Below are positions 12,101 to 23,900 of a stretch of DNA of 64,000 bases, piece after piece (the stretch's first letter is position 1; each line of letters starts with the position of its first letter). The position numbers were made by a program, and so were the translations under genes. The notes beneath the pieces were generated by a model. It had not been told where the DNA came from. It searched no databases and saw nothing but the letters and a program-made list of their open reading frames with translations. This DNA comes from Yamagishiella unicocca (lineage: Eukaryota > Chlorophyta > Chlorophyceae > Chlamydomonadales > Volvocaceae), in NCBI GenBank assembly GCA_003116995.1, contig BDSL01000010.1, positions 806,001-870,000 on the forward strand, given 5' to 3'.

Positions 12101-14975
12101 GCTCCTCGTACACGGCTAGCTTGGAGGACTGGGCTAGCGCGTGGCTGATGGCCATCTTGACCTGTACGGCAAGCGTAGGTTGGGAAGCGTCAGGACGGGT
12201 TGGAAAGAGAGACAAAAGGGGCAGGTGGCGAGAATACCCGGTGTACGACAGGGTCGGGGGGTACCAAAACGAATCGGTTACTCGACACGGGAAGCGTAGC
12301 TGGTGCAACGACAGGGTGAGGGGGCGTCGGTCGGAAGATGTCGGGAGGATCCGAAACGAACGCCTTCCCCAGCTCCGATCGGGCCGGTCGAATCCGACCT
12401 CCGCTGGAAACACAACGCTAACCCGCTGGCTTCCCTCCAGCCAAGCTCGCCTACACCACCCGCGCCTAACCCTTACCCCTCAAGTGCCGACCAACGGGTT
12501 TCTTCTCAAACCCGCGCCCCCCTTCAGCCGCCCTTCCTACGGCCTTCCTTCGCCCTTCCTACGGCCATCCCACGCCCTCCCCCTCCAGCCCCACCTGGTG
12601 ATCCCCCGCCAGTCGGCTGTCAATGGTGAAGGTGTCGTTGCGGATGTTGGGCTGCGAGTCCCGCGAGTACACGAACAGGAGCTCCTCCACCTGCGGGGCC
12701 CAGGATAACGGAGGGCGGAGAGGTGCAAGAAACAAAAGACCGTTTACGCGGTAAGGGGGTTACAATAAAAGAACCGGTAACGCGACTGGGGAAATGTAGT
12801 GGGTGCGGTAAAGGGGGTGGGGCGCATAAAAAACCGGTTACACGACATGGGTAGAGGGGGGGGAAAGGAGGGATGGGATGGGAGGTTTGTGAGGGGCCTC
12901 TAAAACGGTCCTCCTAACCTTAAAAAGGTCCTCCCGGGCACTCGGGAGCGTTGAGAGGTGAGGTGCGGCAGCGGGTGCCACACCCGTCCTCCCCCCTCCC
13001 CACCTGCAAACTAGGTGCCCGCCGACCATGCGCCAACTGTTCTGTCCTTTTCGCGTCAACGATTTGTGTGCCACCCCCCTCCCCACCTGCCCACGGGTCT
13101 CCCTCGAACCTCCCCACCTGCCGCTCGTCCTCGTCCAGCAGCTCAACCGCCACCCCCCGCGACTTGACCACCGCAGTCAGCAGCGTCTGCTCCTGTGCCT
13201 CAGTCATGCCCCAGAACGCAACCACGCCTGGGGCAGCGGGGTGATGTGGGTCGGAGCGGTGTGGGTCGGAGCGGTGTGGGTCGGGGCGATGTGGGTCGGG
13301 GCGATGTGGGTCAGGGAGCCGTACACATCAGCTGGCACCGGTTTCGGAGCCCGTTTCTCGACCCGGGCCACATGCCGCGTGCGCACCGTAATCGAAGAAA
13401 AACACCTCGCCCGGTGTTTCTACCGCTTCCCCGTGTGCCGTACGAGCGTACGTCACTTCAGGGTAGGCCGTGACGGCCATCGTCACTGCCGTGGCGCTGC
13501 CGCTGGTGCCGGCGCCGCCGCCGCCGCCTGACGGCGCCGTACCGTTGACGCTGGCGGCGCCGCCACCGGTGGCCATACCAGTGGTAGAGGAGCCGCCGCC
13601 GCCGCCGCCGCCGCCGGCTCCTGTGGTGGACGCCGTACCATTGGTGGTGGAGGCGGGGGACGGGGCGGTGGAGGCAGCGGCGACGAACGTGGGGCTCACG
13701 ACGGCGGCAACGTGTTGCAAGGCTGCCTCGAGGGCCTTACGGTTGAAGGTCTCCGCAACCGTGATCTGGGCAAGCGAGTTGTGGAAGGGAAGGGACGGGC
13801 GGGTTGGGTGGCTGTGAGGTTTCGGAGCCGGTGGTGGGCTGGGGTTCGAACGGGTATGGCGTAGAGCTTCCAGGGGGAGTCCAGGCTATCGGTACGACGG
13901 TATGGCTTTCCCCGACACGACATGTCGTGTTGCGAGCCTGCATCCGCACGAGTTGGATCCTCCGCCGAGTATCTTCTCCCCGCCCGATCGCTGCCTTTTC
14001 GCTTCAGAAACGCGCCCAGGTGGGTCACGCAAGCAACCTTAAGATTGCGCTCCTCCAAAGCAAGACCCGCGGTGGACAGCCCCGCCTATGGCCACACGCC
14101 CAACAGCCCCACCACGGTGATGCGGCCGCGCTTCTGTGTGACCGCCGGAGCCAGCGTTGACTCATGCGCCTCAGCTCCCTCGTCATCCTCCACCTCCTCC
14201 ACGACGACCTGCGACTTGCTGTTGGCATCCGGCAGCGGCACGAACTTGTCGCGCAGGGCAGGCTGCGACAGTCGCCACCAACAGCGGGGGAAAAGCGTGT
14301 ACAGAGGTACACCGTATCGGAGCATGTCAGCACGCCTTGGAATATATATGAAACCGGACAGATGAGGAGGCATGCGCCTACCCGGGATGCCGTCAACGAA
14401 GTTAATGTTGAGGCGGCTGTCAAGTGTCCTGACGTAGAAGATATTCGCCGTGTGTCGGAAAGGTTACCCGGGCTGACTGCACGACGCACGAACCGCGAGT
14501 CCTTTTTGGTTTGTAGTCCAGGCTCCCGGCTAGGGCCCGCCCCACCAGCCGAAGGGCCGCCCTGGCTTGGCATCCTAGGATACAAAAATTCAGCTATTCC
14601 TACGCCAGCGAGCGACTTGGGCAGAAAGGTCTCGGTTGATGGGAAGCGAACGCGACATACATGAGAACGCCCCAGTGAGAAAGCGCCAACGGAGTTCGTC
14701 CTAGAAAAAGATAACTGCTCAAAACTATTATGATGCAAGCGCTTCAATCCGGGTTTGGGAAATTGGTCTCGGAGCTGCCCGCAAGCCTCGGCTCGCCGTG
14801 GAGCCGGTAAGCTCCCCTCGTCACCAAAGTTAATGTCGTCATAGAAGCGCGATGCTAGGGGGGTCATTGAAATCCCCGTGGCGCTCCTCAGCAAGGAATG
14901 GGAAAGGCTTACATCGTTACAAGTAAGGAAAGTCCTACCAAAAGGTTTGGCCCTTCGCCCGCAACCCGTCGCCAC
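9187..14975 (-). CDS. RMND1/RMD1/Sif family protein (DUF155), probably mitochondrial
   Basis: Eleven exons, phase-consistent throughout, 646 residues: 14975-14382, 14262-14113, 13765-13387, 13227-13118, 12690-12595, 12161-12078, 11858-11778, 11493-11407, 10693-10622, 10159-10064, 9378-9187. Family landmarks appear in the usual order: FFFDYG joined across an intron to VVAFWGMTEAQEQ; NIRNDTFTI; KMAISHALAQSSKLAVYEE; RGSISMSRRNVARLMGK; VNLTATMLDTPEFFW; ACEYLDIQGRLDMLNTRF; then LDVIIVVLILIE, the C-terminal hydrophobic segment typical of the family. Human RMND1 and yeast RMD/Sif relatives act in mitochondria or at endomembranes; human RMND1 supports mitochondrial translation. The roughly 200-residue N-terminus is rich in Arg and Ser with few acidic residues at its start, consistent with an organelle presequence. 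The exon at 13765-13387 carries a low-complexity Ala/Gly/Thr insert. Family assignment is firm; localisation is inferred. Confidence 0.9.
9425..9680 (+). repeat. Minisatellite, about 25-bp unit x 10
   Basis: About ten near-identical copies of GCCAGCCGTACGCCCAGACC plus CCGGG, inside the last intron of the DUF155 gene, just upstream (in transcript sense) of its last exon. The repeats are directly adjacent with no unique spacers, so this is not CRISPR. Confidence 0.95.
9885..10042 (+). repeat. Minisatellite, about 30-bp unit x 5
   Basis: Five copies of a C-rich unit, CCCCTTCGCCCGCCCCTGCC plus CCTCCT, in the same last intron of the DUF155 gene, close to the donor of exon 10159-10064. Confidence 0.9.
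10238..10262 (+). repeat. Telomere-like TTTTAGGG repeats
   Basis: Three units of the form GTTAGGGTTTTAGGGTTTTA within the intron between exons 10693-10622 and 10159-10064 of the DUF155 gene. Confidence 0.75.
11226..11291 (+). repeat. Tandem duplication, about 30-bp unit x 2
   Basis: The unit GCGCTCACCCATTCCGTTTT plus CCTTAGCCCC occurs twice in direct tandem in an intron of the DUF155 gene. Confidence 0.85.
12740..12850 (+). repeat. Dispersed intronic repeat copy (family D)
   Basis: Reads AAAGAACCGGTAACGCGACT then GGGGAAATGTAGTGGGTGC, followed by a partial second copy. Close relatives are at about 19005-19085, 20222-20300 and 22078-22150. It lies in the intron between exons 13227-13118 and 12690-12595 of the DUF155 gene. 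Confidence 0.75.
13005..13080 (+). repeat. Dispersed intronic repeat copy (family C)
   Basis: Contains GACCATGCGCCAACTGTTCT and TCCTTTTCGCGTCAACG. Related copies are at about 570-605, 742-775, 19862-19915, 39340-39372, 43676-43750 and 47422-47500. It lies in the intron between exons 13227-13118 and 12690-12595. Confidence 0.8.
13243..13318 (+). repeat. Short tandem repeat, 15-bp unit x 5
   Basis: Five copies of GTGGGTCGGAGCGGT or GTGGGTCGGGGCGAT in an intron, immediately upstream (transcript sense) of the acceptor of the DUF155 exon at 13227. Confidence 0.85.
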
Positions 14976-16702
14976 CCTCCGTAACCTACAGTCCTTCCTC
15001 CCTGGATCATACCAGCTCCCTCCGAAGCTACCGCCTTTAGGATGACTTGTTTAAATGGCAGCGCCGCGGACACAGCTACAGCACACAAGGCGTGCACGCC
15101 TGCACGCCACCACATTGATGACCCCCACATCGTTGGCCACTCACACGAGCGCCCGAGCCTAATACGCATATACACTGCATGCCGCTGCACCACCACCACC
15201 TCACCACTCGCGCCAGTAGACCAATCGACGAAGCACAAGACCAAGCGAACCGCCTTCCTCAAGCCCAACACCGGATAGCTTATGGAACCGCACGGGGCTA
15301 GCAGGAAGCTCCTTCTGCGTGACCCATATCCTTCGTCACGGCACATGCATCACCGGTTAGTTTCATCACATGGATTAAGCTTCAAAAGCGGCTAGCCTAA
15401 ACGCCCGCTGACCCCCCCGTCTGCACCGGAACTCCACACCAGGGCCAGACGACGGAGACGCCCGCCAGCGCTGCACATCGTAAACGAGACAGCACGAATA
15501 GAACAACGTGAATCCACACAAGTACCGCAAAACAAAAAAGTAAACAACGCCATCGCGCGCATCCGACTCTCCCCCAAGCAATTTGCTCACTTGGCGCTCA
15601 GACCATTTCCCCCCCTCGATGGCCGTCACAACTCAAGACAACGCGCTCGCTGTGCTCCAGTACGGCACAAAATCGGACTTGTCAACCCGGAGGGCCCCGC
15701 CGCCGCTGGATGCATCGAAACACATACGGGCAGCTCCCTGCGCTGCGGGTCACCCCATCGCGCCGGCCCCTAGGAACCCACCTCGCGGCACCGATTCCAA
15801 GTTCAAACCGACCCGTGGCGCACACCGCGAGCAAAGTGCTGTCCCCCAACCACGACGCGCCACAGGGTAAGCGCGTAAAACACACAACGTAAGGCCCTCA
15901 TCCCTTCAGTAAGGACACCTGGGGGCCCAAACAGCGCAGGGGTTGGAGACGAGCATCATATGCATGCACTTGCTAGTCGATCAGCCGGAGTGTATACGTA
16001 TTGGTGGCGGTCATGCCACCACGCCACCATGCCCGTCGTCTCCGACACGTCCTCGATGTGCCGTGCACGACGCAAGCACCACCGCCCACCCACCGGGGGG
16101 GAGGCCAAGGCAGGCAACAGGGGCGCACATACACCCTCCTGCCCGCCAGCCCCCCCCCCGGCCGCCTGCACTCTGCTTGCTGGGTCCATGGATTCGGCCT
16201 CGCCGCTACAACCCTTAGCGCTCGCGAACCACCACTACCGTGTACGCAAAACACAACAGCACTAAAACCTTGAAACTCTTTGCAATGCTCATGCCCTACC
16301 CCGTGCCCATCGCCGCCCGCCACGCGCGCTGCGCGGCTCCCTCCCCCCCCCTCCCTCCCCCCCTTCCCTCCCCCCTCTCAAAACGTCTGTTCTAAACGGT
16401 TTTTTCGGGAATCCACGGGTCTTCCTCGAACCCTCCCTCCTTGCCAAGGTGCCGAACCCCGCACTCGTCCCCTCCGCATCTCCTCCGCCGCCGCCCTGAC
16501 ACCGCGCAGTGCCAATTCCAGGAGTCGAGCGCCAGCCCGATCGCCGCCGCAAACGGCCTGCCGCTGCCAAGGGCAGCGCCTCCGTGCGGTCATTGCTCTC
16601 CCATCACGACAGTGTGCCACCATGCCACCACCGCAATTGGCCCCAAACCCTCTCCTCCAAGGCGGCGCCGCCCCCTGTTTACCCCCCCCCCGCCCCAGTC
16701 CC
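14976..16702. other. Intergenic region
   Basis: Between the DUF155 start and the kinase stop, both on the minus strand. It should hold the DUF155 promoter and the kinase 3' untranslated region. One family A repeat copy lies at about 16376-16440. I see no supported exon. Confidence 0.45.
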
Positions 16703-19700
16703 TCAGTTCAGCCCCACTATCGTGCTGCCCCCATCGCAACCGCCAACCACCAACAGGTTGGACTCGATCAGCCGTTTCAGCTGTGACTCCTCCATGCTCT
16801 CACCCCCCCTGGAGCCGCCCTCGGCGATGGCGCCACCACCGCTGCTCACAAGCGTGCCTGTCAGCATCGGCAGCGGCCGCGGCTTCCTGGAGGCGTCAGT
16901 GCTGTTGGATCGAGGCAGCGCGCCGCTGGCGGTGCCGTCAGCGTCGCCGCCGGCGGCGCCGGCGGCGCCGCCAGCGGCCACGAGCGTCGGCATCGTGGTG
17001 GTGGTGGTTCTGGAGGGGCTTATGAGCATCATCTGCTGGCGGGAGCAGCTGTTGTTCCTACGCACCTGGGCGGACACGCTGCCCAGCGACTGCCCGGCGG
17101 CGGGCGGGGGCCGGTCGCCGATCAGGATGGCGCGCATGCAGGTGAGCTCGCGCACGGTCTGGTCAAAGGTCGGCCTGCGGGCGGGTGGGTTCGAGGGAAA
17201 CCCGTGGATGTCCGGGTGGGCGCGTGGCCGGGTTGGGGGAGGGTTGGGGTTTCGAGGTTTCGGGGTTTCGGGGCTTAAAGGCTAAGGATTTCCGAGTTCA
17301 GGGTGGCGCGCAGGGGGCGGCGGCGCGAGTCGGGGGGGGGGGGGTTGGACGCACCGAAGTCATTTTCGTGCCCGCCTTTCTGCCCGTCTATCCGCCCGCC
17401 TTTCTGCCCGTCTATCCGCCCGTCTATCTGCCCGTCATCCGCCCGTCTACCAGGACCTGCCTGGGAGCCTGGCCCCTGCGTTTGTGCGCTGATGCACGCG
17501 GCGGCACCCTGCCCGGAAGCATGCATGTGGTCCGGTGTTCCGAGCCACCGCAGTGCGACGTGTCGTGCCGCCGCCTCGTGCTCCGAAACACGAGGCCTTC
17601 AGGTAGTCCATAGATGCCGACTGCGCACCCTACGCTGCTACCAGTAGCCCGTGTGTCCACCCTTAAGAGACCGCAGCCCGCAGACCGACCCAGCCCAGCC
17701 CGCATCCCCCAGCCCACAGCCACCCGCAGCCAGTGGGCTCCAGGCCCCGGGCCCCACCTGTCTGCCGCGTCCGCCGCCCAGCAGCTCTGCGCCAGGCGGG
17801 TGTACTCGGGGGGGGCCTCGGGCGGGAAGTCCGGCCGCAGCCCCTCCACCACCTTGGCGGCCAAAAGGGCTGCGGAGGGGGGCGGAGGGGAAACCCGGGG
17901 CGGGGGGGGGGGCGGGGGTGTTACGTGGGATGAGGTAGTCGTACGACGTCGTACAACGTCGCCAGGGTATTGGATTCGGAGTCGAGTTCGCGCTGGCAAC
18001 ACGGCTGCGGCTGGATGGGTCATGGCCCACTGGCCATGACCTTGTGGCCATGACCCTGTGGCACCGCTGCAAGGTGCGACAGCGACAGCGGGCGTTGCTC
18101 GGGTTCCGGAGCGACAGGGTGGCGCGGGGGACGGGGGTTTTGTAAAGGAAATCCGCGAATCTACGGTCGGCAAACCAAGGGCGATGACGATGGGGGGGCA
18201 GCACCTTTGGGGATGTTCTTGAAAGCGTCGCCGCACGTGTACAGCTCCCACAGCAGGATGCCGAAACTGCGGGGGCGGCGGCGGCGGCGGCGGGGGGGGA
18301 GGTGTGGATGGGCGGGCGCCAGGGATACCCCGTCACGATGTGCAGCCAGGTGGGGACGTGCCCACCCGCCGGGCCCCGCAAGAGCCAGGCGGGCCCGCTG
18401 TTGCAACGCAGGCAGGAGGGCGCGTGTTTTTGCGCGTGGAAAGCCCACTCTATGAGGGAGAGCGGTGGTAATGGCGAGGCGTCCCAACACCGCTGCGTCG
18501 TACTGGGTAGGGGTGTTGGGGTGCAACATGTAACGGAGGCGGCGGCGGCGGCGGCGGCGGCGGCGGAGGAGGAGGAGGCGGCGACGGCGGAGGAGGAGGA
18601 GGCGGAGGAGGCGGCGGAGGAGGAGGAGGCGGAGGAGGAGGAGGAGGAGGCGGAGGAGGAGGAGGCGGCGACGGCGGCGGAGGAGGAGGCGGAGGAGGCG
18701 GCGGAGGAGGAGGAGGCGGAGGAGGAGGAGGAGGAGGAGGCGGAGGAGGAGGAGGAGGAGGCGGCGGAGGAGGAGGAGGCGGAGGAGGACGAGCTTGCAA
18801 CAGGAAGGTCGTGTGCGCGGGAGGGGAAGGCAAGGGAAGGGAGGGCCCGCTGCCGCAACGCGCGTCCTCGTCCCAGGGCGCCGTACCTGTACACGTCCGA
18901 CGATTTAGACACCCTGCCGTACAGCAGCAGCTCCGGCGCCATGAAGGAGGTCGTACTGCACGCACGAAAAAGGGTCGTGGGGGATATGAGGGCCGGCAGG
19001 TTGGGTGTGGGGTTACAGAAAAGATTCGGTTACTCGACATGTGGACTGTGGCTGGTGCATAGCCTTCGGACACCTGGACGCGCGCGCATGCTACTGGACT
19101 GGGGGTGGCGTGAAAACCGGTGACACGAAAACTGGACTTGGGGGGGGGTTGTATAAAAACTTGGGGGGGGGGGGATTCGAGAGACAAGACAGGGGAAGAG
19201 GCAGAGCGGTGTACGACGAGGAGGCACGTGGGCGGGGTCTGGAGGAGGCGCCATGGAGCGCCAGCGCCAGGCGAAAGGACCCCTGTTCGACCCGGACAGT
19301 AGTCACACATGGAACCCTTTCTGTGCTGTCGACATGAAGCCTAATGAAGCCCACCCGGCGGATTAAGGAGCTCGCTCACAGACCGGTCCACACCACCACC
19401 ACCCCTCCCCCCACCCTCTGCGGCCCCCCCTTACACATGGATTTTCCTTGCAACCCTCTCCCCCCCCCCACACACCGTCCGGCCCTTTTCTGTGAACCCC
19501 CACCGTCACGCCCAGACGTGTTTCTACGCCCCCCTCCCCCCGCCATCACGGGGTCCACCCACCCCTGGTACATGTTGGACACGTGCGTCTCGTTGTTCTC
19601 AATCCTGCGAGCGGGCAACGACAGGAGCAGGGGCGGTCCCAGCTGGCGGTTTCCGGCGGCGATTTCCGGCGGCGGTTTCTGGCGGCGGTTTCTGGCGGCA

Positions 19701-20939
19701 GTTTCCGGCGGCGGTTTCCGGCGGCGGTTTGTGGCGGCGGTTCAGACGGTAAGATCAGACCGCAGTTTCGGGCGGCGGCTGTGAGCCAGTCGTTTGAGGA
19801 GCCGGAGGAGGCAGTGCTCTAAGCAGAGGAGGGGGCCTGCAGCTCGGCATGAGGCCCTTACGAAGTCGGGGGGGTGTGGCATAAAAACCGCTTACGCGAC
19901 AAGGACAGGACGGAGTCGGGGGGGGGCCGAAGCACCCCGACGCACCCCGAATCATACATGCCGACCAGGATGTCAAGGAATCCAGGAATGTACCAGGTAC
20001 CATGGTTCGTTTACCAATATACCCCAAACAAAAAGCGCCCGCCCCCCCTCACCTGAGAGACAACCCGAAGTCCGACACCTTGCCGATCATGCCACAGCGG
20101 CGACCCAGCGACGCGGGGTTGCCGCTCACAGACTGCGGAGGGGGCGGGGCAAGGGGGGCGGGGGCGATTGCAAGGAAAACCCGTGTACGGGGCGGCGTAA
20201 AAACCGTGTAGGGGGGGCCGGGGGGCTTACATAAAAGAACCGGTAACGTGACAGGGGAAATGCAGCGTGTGCATAGCCTTCGGACACCGGGACGCGCGGG
20301 CCGGGGGGGAGGGGGTGGGGCGGAGGGGACGGTACGGGTGGTTTCAGGAGGCAGCCCGTGCCAGTGGGGGGAGTTCCGCGGCTTAGCGGGAGGTCGCCGA
20401 ACCCCTCGCCTTGATACCTTCTCCCCGGACAAATTGCGCACCGTACTGCTCCTACTCTGTCGTACGTTCGTGTATACTGCGCCGCTAAACCCAGCGGTGT
20501 ATCCACACAACCACACAACCACACACATAAGCACACAAGCACACCTTGAGCAGCACGTTGCGCGATTTGAGGTCCGAGTGCACGATGCTCTTGGAGTGCA
20601 AGTACGACATGGCCCGAGCCACGTCCATGGCCACGTCCAGCACAGCGCCGTAGTCCACTGAGCCGTGGTCGGCGGTGCTGCGGAAGCCGCCGCGGCTCAG
20701 GTGGTCTCGGAGCGAGCCGCAGTCGCACAGCTCCAGGATGAGGCACAGCTCGAACCCCTCCTGGAGCGTGTGCGCCGAGGCCACCAGCCGCCCCGTCCCC
20801 TGCAGCTGCTTGGCTGGCCGGGGAGCCTCCTGATGCCGCTGCTGCTGCTGCTGCTGCTGCTGCAGCGATGGCGACGGCGATGGCGACGGCGACGGCGACG
20901 GCGACTGGTCACCTGATCGGATGCGCCCGTCGCCGCCGC

Positions 20940-20970
<31 letters not shown>

Positions 20971-23900
20971 GGGCCCTGTTCCTTGGGACGAGCTCCACTG
21001 CTGCTGCTGGTGCGGTGGCGTCGGCGGCGACGGGAGGCTGTGCGGCGACGCTGCCGGCGCCGGCGGTACTTGCGGCGGCTCCGCGCCGACGTCTAGCTTG
21101 CACCGTAAACCGTCGTTGGGCTGCGCCAGGGGGGGCTCGTCCTCCGGCCCGGCGGCTGCGGCGTCGGTTGGGGGGGGCTGCAGCGGCGGGGCGTCCAGTA
21201 GCGGCGCCACCCGCCACGTGTACGTCTGCAGGTGCGGAGAAGGACGCGCGTGTGGGTGGGTTTGGAAAGGGGCTTTGAGGGGTTTTGAGGGGGGTTTGCA
21301 GAGGGGCGTGTGGGTGGGTTTGCAGAGGGGCTTGCTTTCAAGGGGTCTCCTTCCCTCCCCCCAGCGGGCAAAGCGCGGACAAAGCGGCGAGCAAGGGATG
21401 GGGGAGGGTGAGAAGATGCGGTTGCAGGACATGGGAAGGGAGGGAAAAGGGGGGGACAGGAAGGGAAAGGGACTGCTCATGACGTTGTCTTGGGGTCGAT
21501 GAGGGGAGGTCGGCGAAGGACAGCCCGCACATCGCCTGGCATCATCAGCACGCAGGGCGGGCGGCACCAGACGCCCGAACACGAGCCATCAGTCGGCGGA
21601 CGCAAGCCAACCGCCGAGGTGACCTCGAAAATGGAAGCATAACTGACTGACCCGTTATGAAGAACACGGGAACACCCCCGTCCAGCCTCCACTACACCCT
21701 TTCGCATGCTGGACCTTCTCGCCGTGCCCCGCTGTACGGCGAGCAGGGGCGTGTCCCCCTCGTGTCCCCCTCGTGTCCCCCGCGAGTCCCCCGCGGGCCC
21801 GATGTGGCTACTAGGCACAAAACACACACGGCCACACACGGGCCCCTGTCGGTGAGCCTCCATGGCTGGTTGACATACGCATATAAGTCGTGTGGGCTGG
21901 GGAGCCGTCGAGCCCTGCGTGCCCTGCCCATGCGCCAAGATGGCCGACGCTGCCGCTCCCCACCTGTACGATATTTGGGTGCGAGAGTGACGAGGAGATG
22001 GCCGCCTCCTGGGGGCCACGTCAGCATGAGGGGGGGGGGGGCATCACGTAAGAGGAGGACACGTCAGCATGAGGGGGGTTCGAATAAGAGAACTGGTAAC
22101 GCGACTGGGGAAATGTAGTGGGTGCACAGCCTTCGGATACCGGGTCGCGCATGAGAGGGGGGGGCATTATGTAAGAGGCGGACCCGCGCAATCGTGTGCC
22201 GGCGTCAGCCGCCCGGTGATGTGACGGCTGACCCTTTTTTTGTTCTTACGGCATCACCTGCCCACCCGCTGTCGCCCGTCGACCACATCCGCGGCATTCC
22301 GCCCTCCCCACGTCCCAAAGCCGCACCAACCAAGCCCCTACACCCAGCAGCGCTACGCCAGAACCCAAAAATAAAACCTAGGAAAGCTTTCGACTTTCGA
22401 CTCCTGGGCCTGAAGAAAACCGAATCTACGCCGCTTCTGCTCCACCGACTTGGTATTTTGGCCCACCCAGACCCATATGCCCTCCCTGGACCCGCCCTAT
22501 TTCCGGCTCTGACCCGCCCACAGCTCTACTGCATCTCCCGCTGTCAATCTGAGCCCCCCGCTCGCTGCCAAGCCCTTGCGGACCCAAATCAGCATCCAGC
22601 CCTCCCCTCCGCAACCCGCACACCCACCCACCATGGCCGCCATCCTTTCCAGCTGTCCCGTCCCGGACATCACCGCCGGGAATACCATGAGCTTCACAGC
22701 CACCATCGTGCCGTTCCAAAACCCTAAAGCAAGGGTAGGCGGCGGCGACCGGGACCGGGGCCCACCATCGTTAGCAGGGAGACGGGGCTGCATGGGGATG
22801 GATGGCGCTGGATGTGGCTGGATGGCGCTGGATGTGGCCGGATGGGGCTGCATGTGGCCGGATGTGGCCGGATGTGGCCGGATGGGGCTGGATGGGGCTG
22901 CATGAGGCCGCATGGGGGCTGCCCCCATCGCTCAGGAGCCGCAGTTGCCGCCTTGCGATGCGCCCTGAGGGGTCCGGGCGCCAAGGCTCGAACCCGCTGT
23001 CACCGCCGCCTGCCCCTGAAGCTGCCCGCCCGCCGCAGGTGTGCCACGCTCGCCCAGGTTCGATCAATGGTCGCAGGCCCAAACACGGGTGGCTGTGGGG
23101 TCCGATGACAGCCTCGATATCGCAGTTAAGGTTGGGGTGGAGGGGGGGAGATGCCCAAGCGCATATGAGGTTTGCGGGATCCAATGTAGTTTAAAAGCCC
23201 GTGAAACCCGAATCCACGCCAACTGACGGTTGGGCTCCCCTTGCGGGACTTGCCGCTGGCCGCTGCAACGACGGCGCAGCCTTGCAGCTGGCGGTTGGAG
23301 TTTCGGATCCAGATCCAGATCCTGGATGATCCGCGCGAACCGAAACCACGTGGGCGCCACGGTACGGCACCGCGGGACGCACGTGTCTTAGCAGCCACCA
23401 GCCGGCAACCCACCTTTGAAGACCCTGCCGAAGGTCCCCGAGCCCAGCAGCTCAGTGACCTCCAGGTTGTCGTACACGTCGCAGCCCGCGCCGCCACTAT
23501 TGACGCCGGATATTGTACGGCGGAGGCTCTCGATGCGCTCTGCGTGAGAGGGTGTGTCCCGAGAGGGGGCGGCGAGAAGACCGGGTTACACGACGCGGGA
23601 TACGGAGAGGGGGGATGCGAGGAAGGCCCGTGCATGCGAGAAAACCTGGAGAGGGGGGAGGGGTAATGCGGGGGTGTGGGGTGTCGGGGTGTGGGGTTTT
23701 AGGGTTTAGGGTTCTAGGGGTTATGGGCCGGGGGTTGTTGTCCGGCGGCCCGGCGTGTGAGGCTCTGCGGACGTGGGGGTTGCCAAAACCCTAACATCCT
23801 GTAGGCCCAGCACGGCTGTCCTAGCCGCCGCAAGGCTTTCTGCCCAGCACCAGGGGCGTGCAGGCTTCAGCAGCGCAGCCCATGGCGCCGACCAAACCGC

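Noticed and set aside
14385..14460. Alternative reading of the first DUF155 exon (TANIFYVRTLDSRLNINFVDG)
   Set aside because: This frame has a stop just upstream without an acceptor, and its phase does not match the next exon; the frame from 14975 does.
18302..19310. Long poly-Glu (plus) and poly-Pro/poly-Ser (minus) open frames
   Set aside because: They are products of the GGC/GGA triplet tract inside a kinase intron; the flanking true exons (18266-18205 and 18955-18887) are in other frames.
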